15,165 bases of DNA from NCBI GenBank assembly GCA_955652455.1, contig CATPBU010000022.1, positions 1 through 15,165 on the forward strand, in the 5' to 3' direction. Under the pieces are notes generated by a model. That model had not been told where the DNA came from. It did no database searches and was given only the letters and a program-made list of their open reading frames with translations. Origin of the DNA: Candidatus Dormiibacterota bacterium. Its GTDB lineage: Bacteria > Chloroflexota > Dormibacteria > UBA8260. Below, one piece after another: positions 1-7,651 of this stretch. The position numbers and the translations under genes were made by a program. Position 1 is the stretch's first letter; the number at the start of each line of letters is the position of its first letter.

Positions 1-1
1 C

Positions 2-109
2 CCCGCCGGAGCTGTTGCCTGGTCGACGCTCGGCGCCTCGCGGCCGCCGGGCGGTTACGGCAGCGGCGGCAGCGGCAGCCAGACCCCATCTGCGACACCG
101 GGGTTCTAA
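2..109 (+). CDS. C-terminal tail of an unidentified protein (partial, left edge)
   Basis: The frame is open from the window edge to a TAA at 107-109. Its last 20 or so residues are rich in Gly, Ser and Pro (PPGGYGSGGSGSQTPSATPGF at the very end). That composition is typical of a disordered C-terminal tail and unlike the Arg-rich products of the other two frames. The start lies outside the window, so no function can be given. It runs the same way as the c-di-GMP genes but is 380 bases away from them. The call rests on amino-acid composition alone, and non-coding sequence is a real alternative. Confidence 0.4.
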   Translation, partial: PAGAVAWSTLGASRPPGGYGSGGSGSQTPSATPGF

Positions 110-489
110 CCAGACGGACCACCGGGAACGGTGTCCAGGCCGGTGGGATTCAGGTCACGCGATGCCGCCGCGCACTGGCGTCGTCAGTGCCCCGCGCAAC
201 ACGTCGTAGACCTGCGGGTGGTCGAGAAGGTTGACGTGGTTTAGTCCGCCGATGTGCGCGACTGATTCATTCGCCACAGGCAGTCCTCTGAGGCCTTGGA
301 AAGTCATTCGGGAGTCTACTGCCGGATCGGTGGCCAGTACGCCGGAATGACAATCCCGCAACAGCAATCCGAACCGTGGGTGGGGGACCACGCAGAGGCG
401 CACGCTGTCGACTACGGGCGACCGATCAGCCGCGGGTCCGCCGTCGATGCCGGCTCCAGTCAATCAGGAACGTCGCGGAGCGGTCACTC
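110..489. other. 380-base gap before the c-di-GMP genes
   Basis: No intact gene is supported here. The stretch holds a - strand frame resembling a hydrolase C-terminus (listed separately) and the leader of the first GGDEF-EAL gene. I found no convincing -35/-10 pair close to 490, no long hairpin and no repeat. The frame of the downstream gene stays open back to 376 (GTG), but that extension is Arg-rich and unlike protein, so it is treated as leader. GGAG at 477-480 serves as a ribosome binding site for the GTG at 490. Confidence 0.5.
155..463 (-). pseudogene. Remnant of an alpha/beta-hydrolase (lipase/esterase) C-terminus
   Basis: The - strand frame encodes up to 102 residues. Its C-terminal third contains GGLNHVNLLDHPQVYDVLRG, which reads like the end of many alpha/beta-hydrolases: the catalytic His in a G-x-x-H-[VLF]-x-L-L context, followed by a short helix ending in V-Y-x-x-L-R. 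The N-terminal two thirds only loosely resemble the preceding strand. The expected catalytic Asp region (usually D-G-[LV]-V) is blurred, and the nucleophile elbow is absent because the frame is too short. A full enzyme of this type has roughly 250-450 residues, so this is either a decayed fragment or a chance resemblance. I favour a remnant because of the compact motif. No ribosome binding site was identified. Confidence 0.33.
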
Positions 490-2847
490 GTGAAAATCGG
501 TAAAGGTGGAGTCCACGGCTCGCTGGCGCGAGTAACACGCCGCTCCGTGCCTGCTTGGATCAGCGCTGTCAGTGGCGTCGTGGTGGTGGCGCTAGTGATG
601 GCAGCCCTGGCTGGCCTGCACACGTGGTCGGGCCAGCAGGAAACCGCCTACCGGGCGGTGAACGGCCTGCGCACCGCGCTCACCCTCGAGCAGACGAGCC
701 TCTTCGACCCCGATCGCCAGACCGCTGCGGACCAGATCGCCGCTGGTGTGGCGCTGACGAACGTGCAGGCGGCGAGCGTTTCGAATGCGGATGGCACCTC
801 GATCACCCGGCTCGCAGCCGTTTACCAGGCGGCGATCTCCCAGGAGCTCCTTGTTCTGAAGGGTGGCAACGTCACGGAAGCCACGCGCCTCGACAAAGCC
901 GTTGGCGACCCGGCGTTCTCGCTCCTGGACGATGAGCTCGCACGCGTGGTCGATGCCTTGGCCACGACCTCTGAACAGGGTGTCGCCGTCGCCTTCATCG
1001 CGTCGGCTGTGATCGTCGCCGGCGTCGGCCTTCTGATCTTCGGCTTCGCGTTCTTCGCACGGCGCCGGCGGCTCCGGCTGCTCATCGTCGAGGCGAACGC
1101 AGCCCGCCTGGCCGATGTGGCACGGGTGACGGCCGAGGGCGAAGAGAATTTTCGATCCCTCTTCGACGAGAACCCACAGCCGATGTTCGTCTCGGACCCG
1201 GAGGGCTATGGGGCGGGTGATGGGCGCGCCATGTTCCTGTCCGTCAACAAGGCCGCGCTCGCGCTGTATGGGTACACCCGCGACGAGTTCCTCGTGCTCC
1301 GCCCCCTGGAGCTGCGCGCTGAACACTCCGGGGAGAGATTGCCGTCTGACATCGCCACCGCGCTGGCCAGCGGACGTGACCATGTCGCGGACATCCAGCA
1401 CCGCACCAAGTCCGGCCAGGTTCTCGAGGTCGAGCTCGAGATGCGGGACACAACCTTCGACGGGCGCTCCGCCAAGCTGATCTGCATCCGCGATGTGACC
1501 GAGAGGCTGCGTCTGCAGGGAGAGCTCGAGCACCAGGCTTTTCATGACGGTCTCACGGGTCTGCCCAACCGCTCGCTGTTCAACGACCGTCTCGAGCATG
1601 CCCACAACCGGCTGCAGCGCAGTGCTGGACGGTACGCGGTGCTGATGCTCGATCTGGACAACTTCAAGACCGTCAACGACAGCCTCGGCCACGGGGCCGG
1701 CGACGCCCTGCTCGTCGAGGTCGCCACACGTCTCACCGGTGCGATGCGACCCGGCGACACCACCGCCCGCCTGGGTGGCGACGAGTTTGCCATCCTCCTT
1801 GAGGACCTATCCGATGAGGCGGCGGCCATCGTCACCGCCAACCGTCTCAGCGAGGCGCTGCTCGCACCGTTTGTCGTCATGGGCCGACAGCTGACGGTCA
1901 CCGCCACGGTCGGTGTTGCGTCATCAACCGGCTCCGACGTCCCGTCCGACGTGGTGCGCAACGCGGATGTGGCTCTGTACGTGGGCAAGGCCGCCGGCAA
2001 GAACCGCCACGAGGTGTTCTCTGACCACATGCATGACACTGCCATGGACCGGCTCACCCTCGAGCAGGATCTGCGCGAGGGAATCGGCCGCGGCGAGTTG
2101 ATGCTCCACTACCAGCCCAAGGTGGATGCGAAGAGCGGGCGCCTGTGCGGGGTCGAGGCCTTGGTGCGCTGGAACCACCCCACCCGCGGTCTGGTCCCGC
2201 CTGACGCCTTCATCCCGCTGGCCGAGCAGAGTGGCCTGATCGCTGATATCGACCACTGGGTGCTCCGCGAGGCCTGCCGCCAGGCGCGCGCCTGGTCGAT
2301 CTCCACCACCGGACCGATCCCGGTGGCCATCAACGTCTCCGGCAAGGGTCTCCTGGCAACACGGCTGCTCACCCAGGTGCAGGACGAGCTGGCCGCGAGC
2401 GCCCTCGACCCCCACCTGCTCGAGCTGGAGATCACCGAGAGTGCCGCCATTCCCCACGACACCGAGACCATGCGCCATCTCCAGAGGATTCGCGACCTCG
2501 GCGTGCGCATCGCCATCGACGACTTCGGCACCGGATTCTCGGTGCTGAGCCGCCTGCAGGGGTTCCCGCTGGACACCCTCAAGATCGATCTCTCCTTCGT
2601 GCGTGCGATCGTGAAGGAGGGCGACCAGGCACCGATCGTCGACGCCATGATCGCCATGGGGCGCAGCCTCGGTCTGCTTGTGGTGGCTGAGGGAGTTGAG
2701 ACCCAGGTGCAGCGCGACTACCTGACGACCAAGGGCTGCTCGCAGCTGCAGGGGTACCTGATCAGCCGGCCGATCAGCGCCAACCACCTCGCCGCGTGGG
2801 TCAAAGCCCATCCCTCATCCGCGGGTACCTTGCGCATTGTTGCCTAA
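490..2847 (+). CDS. Membrane-bound PAS-GGDEF-EAL cyclic-di-GMP synthase/phosphodiesterase
   Basis: This 785-residue protein should make and/or break the second messenger c-di-GMP at the inner face of the membrane in response to an external signal. Two membrane helices (about 22-44 and 166-190) bracket a mostly helical outside domain of about 120 residues with no recognised family. A PAS domain (about 218-340) follows, then GGDEF (about 342-510) and EAL (about 518-775). The GGDEF motif at 429-433 is intact, and an RPGD inhibitory site (420-423) lies exactly five residues before it. The EAL motif is at 556-558. The LEITES, DDFGTG (677-682), LKID and AEGVE metal/substrate motifs are also present, so both activities look possible. 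The loop after the first EAL strands reads NVSGKGLL instead of the usual NxS[AP]xQ. I chose GTG 490 because GGAG lies 9 bases upstream and the protein then begins just before the first membrane helix. An alternative GTG at 376 adds an implausible Arg-rich segment. The stop overlaps the start of the next gene. Confidence 0.93.
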   Translation: MKIGKGGVHGSLARVTRRSVPAWISAVSGVVVVALVMAALAGLHTWSGQQETAYRAVNGLRTALTLEQTSLFDPDRQTAADQIAAGVALTNVQAASVSNADGTSITRLAAVYQAAISQELLVLKGGNVTEATRLDKAVGDPAFSLLDDELARVVDALATTSEQGVAVAFIASAVIVAGVGLLIFGFAFFARRRRLRLLIVEANAARLADVARVTAEGEENFRSLFDENPQPMFVSDPEGYGAGDGRAMFLSVNKAALALYGYTRDEFLVLRPLELRAEHSGERLPSDIATALASGRDHVADIQHRTKSGQVLEVELEMRDTTFDGRSAKLICIRDVTERLRLQGELEHQAFHDGLTGLPNRSLFNDRLEHAHNRLQRSAGRYAVLMLDLDNFKTVNDSLGHGAGDALLVEVATRLTGAMRPGDTTARLGGDEFAILLEDLSDEAAAIVTANRLSEALLAPFVVMGRQLTVTATVGVASSTGSDVPSDVVRNADVALYVGKAAGKNRHEVFSDHMHDTAMDRLTLEQDLREGIGRGELMLHYQPKVDAKSGRLCGVEALVRWNHPTRGLVPPDAFIPLAEQSGLIADIDHWVLREACRQARAWSISTTGPIPVAINVSGKGLLATRLLTQVQDELAASALDPHLLELEITESAAIPHDTETMRHLQRIRDLGVRIAIDDFGTGFSVLSRLQGFPLDTLKIDLSFVRAIVKEGDQAPIVDAMIAMGRSLGLLVVAEGVETQVQRDYLTTKGCSQLQGYLISRPISANHLAAWVKAHPSSAGTLRIVA

Positions 2848-4567
2848 CCACCAGCCAGTCCCGGACTCCCTGCCGCTGACCGAGAGTGACCGCACCTTTC
2901 AGTCCTTCTTCGAGTGCAACCCGCAGCCGATGTTCCTGCTCGACCTGCACACGTTTCGGTACCTGGCGGTGAACAATGCCGCGCTGGCCCTGTACGGGTA
3001 CTCGCGTGAGGAGTTCCTCGCACTTCATCAGAGCGATCTCCGGATCGAGGAACAGGCTGAGCAGCTTCGCAATGACCGCGTCGCAGTCATGCGGGGTGAC
3101 AAGACACACTTTCGAGACACCCAGCACCGGACCAAGAGCCGCGTCAACATCGACGTCGAGCTCGACATCGCCAGCGTCGTCTTCGCCGGTCGAAACGCCG
3201 CCGTCGTGGTCGTCAACGATGTCACCGACCGGGTCAGGTTGCAGAACGAGCTGCAGTACCAGGCGTTCCACGACGGACTGACCGGCCTCCCCAACCGCGC
3301 GCTCTTCACCGACCGCGTCGACCACGCGCTGGCTCGTGTCGCTCGCGACGGCCGGTTGCTGGCCGTGCTCTTCCTCGACCTCGACAACTTCAAGGCGATC
3401 AACGACGGTCTCGGTCATGCGGCCGGCGATGAGCTGCTCAAGACGGTGGCACGCCGGTTGCGTGAGCAACTGCGGGTCGAGGACACCGCCGCGCGTTTTG
3501 GCGGCGACGAGTTCGCCGTCCTCATGGAGCACATCACCGATCCGAGCCAGGTCGCGCATGTGTGCGAGCGCATCGCCGCTGCTCTGAGCGTCGGCTGCCA
3601 CATCCAGGGCACGTTGGTCTCCGCTCAGGTGAGCATCGGCGTCACCTACAGCGCCGACGGAGCCACCGCTGAGGAGCTGCTCCGCAACGCCGACGTGGCC
3701 ATGTATGGCGCCAAGGCGAACGGCAAGTCCTGCTTCCAGGTCTACGAGCCCGTCATGCACCAGCGTGTTGCGCAACGGCTGCGGGTGGAATCCGATCTTC
3801 GGCGCGCGCTCGCTGAGGGCGGACTGCATGTCTTCTATCAGCCGGTCTTCGAACTGCCCAGCCAGCGTGTCGTGGGCGTCGAGGCATTGGTCCGCTGGCT
3901 GCACCCGGACCGCGGCATGGTCCTTCCCATGGACTTCATCCCTGTTGCCGAAGACACCGGTCTGATCGTCCCGCTCGGCCGCTGGGTTCTCAACGAAGCG
4001 TGTGCGCAGGTCCGACGCTGGCAGCAGGAGATCGTCGGCCTCGACGACCTCAACGCTGCGGTCAACATCTCCCCGCGCCAACTCGAGGACTCGGCCATCG
4101 TCAGGGACGTGCAGGATGCCCTGGCGGCGTCCGGACTCAAGCCCGACAAGCTCGTCCTCGAGATCACCGAGAGCATCCTGATGCGGGACGTCGACGCCGC
4201 CGCAGCCCGACTGGAGGAGCTCAGCGCCCTGGGCGTCAAGCTCGCGGTCGACGATTTCGGCACCGGGCAGTCCTCGCTCGCGCAGCTGCGACGTTTCCCG
4301 GTGGACATTCTCAAGGTCGACAAGTCCTTCGTAGACAACATCGACCAGGATGACATGGCGAACAACCTGCTGACGGTCGTCGCCAAGCTTGGTGAATCGC
4401 TCGGCCTTGATGTCGTCGCCGAAGGCGTCGAGTCGGCCGCCCAAGCGAGCATCATCCAGCGACTTGGCCACCTCTTCGTCCAGGGCTACCTGTACTCGCG
4501 ACCTCTGGACGTCGCGTCGATGACCGCGTTCCTGACCGCGCATTGCCGGGAGACGTCGGTCGCCTGA
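2837..4567 (+). CDS. Cytosolic PAS-GGDEF-EAL cyclic-di-GMP protein
   Basis: This 576-residue soluble protein has PAS (about 18-133), GGDEF (about 136-303) and EAL (about 312-568) domains. The GGDEF motif is intact at 222-226. An RVED inhibitory site (213-216) is placed five residues before it. EAL is at 349-351, and LEITES, DDFGTG (472-477), LKVD and AEGVE are all present. It has no membrane segment, unlike its neighbour. Its PAS shares long similar stretches with that neighbour (both have F-x-S-[LF]-F-x-x-N-P-Q-P-M-F and A-A-L-A-L-Y-G-Y), which points to tandem duplication followed by gain or loss of the membrane sensor. The start must be TTG 2837 or the adjacent TTG 2840, because no ATG or GTG occurs in frame before the PAS. 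Either choice overlaps the preceding stop (8-11 bases) and has no clear ribosome binding site, so translation is probably coupled to the first gene. Which activity dominates cannot be read from the sequence. Confidence 0.92.
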   Translation: MLPNHQPVPDSLPLTESDRTFQSFFECNPQPMFLLDLHTFRYLAVNNAALALYGYSREEFLALHQSDLRIEEQAEQLRNDRVAVMRGDKTHFRDTQHRTKSRVNIDVELDIASVVFAGRNAAVVVVNDVTDRVRLQNELQYQAFHDGLTGLPNRALFTDRVDHALARVARDGRLLAVLFLDLDNFKAINDGLGHAAGDELLKTVARRLREQLRVEDTAARFGGDEFAVLMEHITDPSQVAHVCERIAAALSVGCHIQGTLVSAQVSIGVTYSADGATAEELLRNADVAMYGAKANGKSCFQVYEPVMHQRVAQRLRVESDLRRALAEGGLHVFYQPVFELPSQRVVGVEALVRWLHPDRGMVLPMDFIPVAEDTGLIVPLGRWVLNEACAQVRRWQQEIVGLDDLNAAVNISPRQLEDSAIVRDVQDALAASGLKPDKLVLEITESILMRDVDAAAARLEELSALGVKLAVDDFGTGQSSLAQLRRFPVDILKVDKSFVDNIDQDDMANNLLTVVAKLGESLGLDVVAEGVESAAQASIIQRLGHLFVQGYLYSRPLDVASMTAFLTAHCRETSVA

Positions 4568-4581
4568 GGCAATGCTCGCTC

Positions 4582-5991
4582 TCAGCCGTCGACCAGCAGT
4601 CCCTTCAACGGACCCTTGAGCCGCGCCGTCCGCCGAGAGACTGCAGGCAGCGGACGCAGCGGCCGGCTGTGCGGCGCCGATGCCGTCAGCGCTGGGCGCC
4701 AGAGGGTCTCGACGACCTCGATGGGATCGCGGCCGATGCAGTCCTCGCTGAGGTGCTCACTCCAGAGGCGCTCCCGCACGGATCGTGCAAGGGTTGCGTC
4801 GTCGGTGACCAGGTTGACCTCCGTGTCGTTGAACAGCGAGTGCTCATTCAGGTTCGCCGATCCCACCGTGAGCCAGGTGTCATCGACGACGCACACCTTG
4901 GCATGCACGTACACCAGCGGCCGGTTGCGACCGGGTGGACCGATGGTGCCGGCGAGAAGCCGGTCATGGCGGTCCGCCTCCTTGAGCACAGCCAGCTGGC
5001 CGCGGGTGTCGTCGTTGCCATTGTTGGGGCGCTGCGGGAGCACGATGCACAGCCGGAAGTCATCGGAGGGAGGGCGGCGCAGGATCTCCACGAGCACCGC
5101 GACCACCTCGGCGCTCCAGAGAAACTGGTTCTCGATGTAGATGAGCCGGCGAGCATTGCGAAAAGCTCCGATGTACGCCTCGAGGACGCTGAAGTCGCCA
5201 CCGGGTAACGCCCTGTACGTGTGCTCGGGAACAGTGCGCACCAATTGCACGCGACTCGTCCCCGCCGCCGGCGGCCGGACAATGGGCGGTAGCCGTTCTC
5301 CCGTCGTCGCTTCCCAGCGCATGGCGAAGTGCGACCCCACATCAGCCACTGCGGGGCCGGCGAGGTGGGCGGCAGCGTCGTGCCAGCCCAGTGCCCCTTG
5401 CGCGTGGGGTGACCTGTCGTAGCGGTCCCCGTCCACGTCGGTGAGGTCGATGCCCCCGACGAAAGCCAACGTGCCGTCGACGACGACCAGCTTCTCGTGA
5501 TGGCAGTGCATCGGCCGGTTGCGCTTGTCGAGCGCGCCGCGAATCCGCGTTCCCCTGGTCAACGCGCTCATCGAGCGCGCCGCATCTGCACGGGTCGGAT
5601 GTATCACCGGGACGGGCGCGCCGGCCCAGGTAAGCACCCGGACGTCGACTCGCTCCGCCGCCGTGGCGAGCAGGTCGCGCACCGTCACCAGTGCCGGCTC
5701 GCGCTCGATGGCGAAGTCGGGGTCGATCGTCCACCCCGCGATGTGCACAGACGACTCGGCTGCGCGCACCGCCTCGGCGATGACCGGCAGTGCCGCCGCG
5801 CCATCGATGTGCACGTCCATCCGGTTGCCGTCGCGCGGAGGCGGTGGACCACTGGACCATCCACTGCCCCGTCCGTCGAATGCGTGGGCCGCCCCGACCC
5901 GAGCCAAGCGACGGCGGTGGTGAGAGCGGCTGGCGGCCTCGAGAGCCTCGCCGGCGCGCGCATCGATGGCGCTGGCGAGTTCCCCGATCAC
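4582..5991 (-). CDS. Phospholipase D-superfamily protein with two HKD motifs (cardiolipin synthase-like)
   Basis: This 469-residue protein has two complete HxKx4D motifs: H165-K167-D172, followed by GG at 179-180, and H363-K365-D370, followed by GSAN at 377-380. A single chain with two HKD halves is the layout of phospholipase D and of bacterial cardiolipin synthases. These form a phospho-histidine intermediate and hydrolyse or transfer phosphatidyl groups. No membrane helices or signal peptide are seen. The N-terminal 50 residues (Arg/His-rich, then PPPPRDGN) precede a typical entry into the first half, where I read VHIAGW at 82-87. GTG 5991 is the first available start, but no strong ribosome binding site precedes it, so the N-terminus is uncertain. 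The C-terminus is basic. The gene converges on the c-di-GMP genes with only 14 bases between stops, so the two transcripts may interfere. The substrate is unknown, and a phosphodiesterase acting on something else is possible. Confidence 0.85.
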   Translation of the reverse strand: MIGELASAIDARAGEALEAASRSHHRRRLARVGAAHAFDGRGSGWSSGPPPPRDGNRMDVHIDGAAALPVIAEAVRAAESSVHIAGWTIDPDFAIEREPALVTVRDLLATAAERVDVRVLTWAGAPVPVIHPTRADAARSMSALTRGTRIRGALDKRNRPMHCHHEKLVVVDGTLAFVGGIDLTDVDGDRYDRSPHAQGALGWHDAAAHLAGPAVADVGSHFAMRWEATTGERLPPIVRPPAAGTSRVQLVRTVPEHTYRALPGGDFSVLEAYIGAFRNARRLIYIENQFLWSAEVVAVLVEILRRPPSDDFRLCIVLPQRPNNGNDDTRGQLAVLKEADRHDRLLAGTIGPPGRNRPLVYVHAKVCVVDDTWLTVGSANLNEHSLFNDTEVNLVTDDATLARSVRERLWSEHLSEDCIGRDPIEVVETLWRPALTASAPHSRPLRPLPAVSRRTARLKGPLKGLLVDG

Positions 5992-6144
5992 CCCGGCAGT
6001 CTACGGCGCCGGGACAGCGCCCCCGACCCCCCGGCGGGAGGTCGCACATCCATGGGGCGGTGTGCTACAGTCGGGTAACGACAGATGTTTACTTTGTTAT
6101 AGCGGTAGTCACACCTTTATCAGACCGGAGTTCAAGGAGAGGCA
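5992..6144. promoter_or_regulatory. Divergent intergenic region between PLD-like and DUF6131-like genes
   Basis: These 153 bases turn AT-rich between about 6085 and 6125, unlike their surroundings, and should contain both promoters. For the + strand, TATAGC at 6098-6103 could be a -10 box. Alternatively GTAAC (6075-6079), 16 bases, then GTT (6096-6098) resembles an ECF-type promoter. Neither is strong. AAGGAGAGG at 6134-6142 is a good ribosome binding site for the ATG at 6145. No clear promoter was found for the - strand gene. Confidence 0.35.
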
Positions 6145-6300
6145 ATGATTCTGCTGGGCGTCATCCTGATGGTCATCGGGTTGGTAGCAGCGATCCCGAT
6201 CCTGTGGAGCATCGGCATCATCCTGTTGGTCGTCGGCCTCATTCTCGCCCTCGCGGGAGCCATGGGGCACGCCATCGGGGGCCGGGCACACTACTACTGA
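6145..6300 (+). CDS. 51-residue membrane protein, DUF6131-like
   Basis: The ATG at 6145 is preceded by AAGGAGAGG at ideal distance, and the product is 51 residues long. It is almost entirely hydrophobic (about residues 1-41, one helix or a hairpin of two short helices around IPILW) and ends in the polar tail GHAIGGRAHYY. From memory this matches the actinobacterial small-protein family DUF6131 (I-L-G-x-I-L, IPILWxIG, a GHAxGGR[RA]HYY-type end), whose function is unknown. Its stop overlaps the stop of the convergent cupin gene by 7 bases (6294-6300). The strong ribosome binding site and the AT-rich leader suggest substantial expression. A stress-linked envelope role would be a guess. Confidence 0.8.
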   Translation: MILLGVILMVIGLVAAIPILWSIGIILLVVGLILALAGAMGHAIGGRAHYY

Positions 6301-6704
6301 CGGCCACCCCCGTCAGATCCCCGCATGGTCCCGTCCGGCGCTGAGTCGCCGGTCGGGACCACGCTTTCTCGCTCCATCACCCGTACCACCGTCCGCTCTG
6401 GCGCTCGCGGCCGGTGACGAACTCCCTGCGGCACGGTGAGCGCCTGACGCGCCCCGAGTTCGACGGTACGACCCTCGAGATCGATCAGCAGCGTGCCCTC
6501 GACCACAAAGAAGAACTCGTCCTCGTCCTCGTGCGCGTGCCAGTGGTACTCGCCTTCGAGCACGCCAAGCCGCACCACCGCGTCATTGACCGCGCACAGC
6601 GTCTGGTTGTACCAGGGGTCGGTGTTGGCGTCGACGAGTGCCTGCACGTCGATCAGTTCCAGGGGTGCGAACTTGACGTCGAGGTGGGTGATGTAGGTGG
6701 TCAT
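6294..6704 (-). CDS. Small cupin-domain protein
   Basis: This 136-residue single-domain cupin has motif 1 reading G51-x4-H56-x-H58-x4-E63-x6-G70, which supplies the usual His/His/Glu metal ligands. An extra His at 54 gives an HxHxH run. Motif 2 has P92-x-G94-x2-H97, the fourth ligand. It is therefore probably a metal-binding beta-barrel, either an enzyme (isomerase, dioxygenase) or a small-molecule binder. The last 20 residues are Gly/Asp/Ser-rich and probably disordered. The ATG at 6704 lies behind a GAGGAGG ribosome binding site. It shares ATGA with the stop of the exporter gene upstream (overlap 6701-6704), so the two are co-transcribed and translationally coupled. By linkage the cupin acts on, or senses, the compound handled by the exporter and the MocR regulator. 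The substrate cannot be read from sequence. Confidence 0.85.
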   Translation of the reverse strand: MTTYITHLDVKFAPLELIDVQALVDANTDPWYNQTLCAVNDAVVRLGVLEGEYHWHAHEDEDEFFFVVEGTLLIDLEGRTVELGARQALTVPQGVRHRPRAPERTVVRVMERESVVPTGDSAPDGTMRGSDGGGRQ

Positions 6705-7651
6705 GCAACGCCTCCTCGCCGGTCGGCAACGGTGACCGCCACGATCGCCGGCTTCCTGACAAATCTGGCACGGACCGAGGTGGCCATGCACACGCAGACG
6801 AGCACTGCGGCGATCGGCGTCGCCGGTCCCGGTCGCTCGCCGAGCAGCAGCATCGCCCACGCCACGGTGAGAAACGGTTGCAGCAGTTGGGTTTGGCTCG
6901 CCCTGGCGGTGCCGGCCAGCGCCAGCCCCCGATACCACGGGATGAAGCCGACAAACGTGGAGATCACCGACACGTAGAGCAGCCCGGCGATCGGCTCCCA
7001 GCCGGGGTTCACCGCACTGCCGTGCAGGGCGATCAGCGTGATCGGCAGCGCCACCGGCAGGGCGAGAACCAGTCCCCACGCCGCCACGTCGCGTCCGGGC
7101 ATCTCGCGAGCCAGCTGGCCGCCGGCGGCGTACCCGACGGCCGCCACCGCCAGGGCGATGAAGAGGAGCACATCCGCTCCGCTCACAGAACCGGCTCCCT
7201 CCGACAGCGCGAAGCCGATCACCACCAACGCTCCGGCGATGCTCGACACCCAGAAGAGCGCGCTGGGACGCTCGCCGCCGATCACCACCGCCACCGCAGC
7301 AGTGCTGACCGGCAGCAGCCCGATGACCACCGCGGCATGCGACGCGCTCACCTGGTGCAGCGCGATCGCGCTCAGCACGCCGAAGCCGATGCCGCAGCCG
7401 GCCGCCACCAGGAGAAGCTGCGGCATCGCTCGGCGGGGCGGCAGCCGCCGCGACCAGATCAGCAACGTCGCCCCGGCGACTGCGGCGGCGATGACCGAGC
7501 GGCCGGCGCCGACGACCAGCGGGTCGAAGCCGCGCAGCGCGAAGATCGTTGCGGGCAGCGTGCCTGAGAAGGCCACCACGCCGACGGTCGCCCAGGCCAG
7601 CCCGGAAACCGCTACCGGTCGAGGCGGCGTAGCGCTATCCTTGGCCTTCAT
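6701..7651 (-). CDS. EamA/DMT-family transporter (probable exporter)
   Basis: This 316-residue protein has about ten hydrophobic segments arranged as two similar halves, as in the drug/metabolite transporter (EamA) family, which exports small metabolites or amino acids. Characteristic pieces are GxRxxIAA near 49-56, the GER-type loops after hydrophobic helices (GGERPS 125-130 and LGERPG 270-275) in each half, and PWYRGLALAG near 238-247. The start at 7651 is inferred. It gives a normal short cytosolic N-terminus and its ATG overlaps the start codon of the divergent regulator. No ribosome binding site precedes it, but TACTCT (7662-7657 on the - strand) lies 5 bases before ATG, so the message may be leaderless. 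An extension to 7843 is open but reads antisense to the helix-turn-helix of the regulator. The cupin gene follows with ATGA overlap. A MocR regulator divergent from an EamA gene recalls Bacillus ycxD/ycxC. Confidence 0.88.
   Translation of the reverse strand: MKAKDSATPPRPVAVSGLAWATVGVVAFSGTLPATIFALRGFDPLVVGAGRSVIAAAVAGATLLIWSRRLPPRRAMPQLLLVAAGCGIGFGVLSAIALHQVSASHAAVVIGLLPVSTAAVAVVIGGERPSALFWVSSIAGALVVIGFALSEGAGSVSGADVLLFIALAVAAVGYAAGGQLAREMPGRDVAAWGLVLALPVALPITLIALHGSAVNPGWEPIAGLLYVSVISTFVGFIPWYRGLALAGTARASQTQLLQPFLTVAWAMLLLGERPGPATPIAAVLVCVCMATSVRARFVRKPAIVAVTVADRRGGVA

Noticed and set aside
376..489. Upstream GTG extension of the first GGDEF-EAL gene
   Set aside because: The 38 added residues are Arg-rich without recognisable structure. 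GTG 490 has a ribosome binding site and directly precedes the first membrane helix.
592..1692. Long - strand open frame inside the first c-di-GMP gene
   Set aside because: It is antisense to a gene with clear domains. Long antisense frames are expected in GC-rich coding DNA, and the product has no recognisable motif.
2801..4543. 580-residue - strand open frame
   Set aside because: It is the reverse complement of the second GGDEF-EAL gene; the product is Asp/Glu/Arg/His-rich with no domain.
7038..7649. N-terminal extension of the MocR gene
   Set aside because: The stretch is the antisense of the exporter and reads as low-complexity Ala/Thr/Arg. The helix-turn-helix begins normally after ATG 7650.
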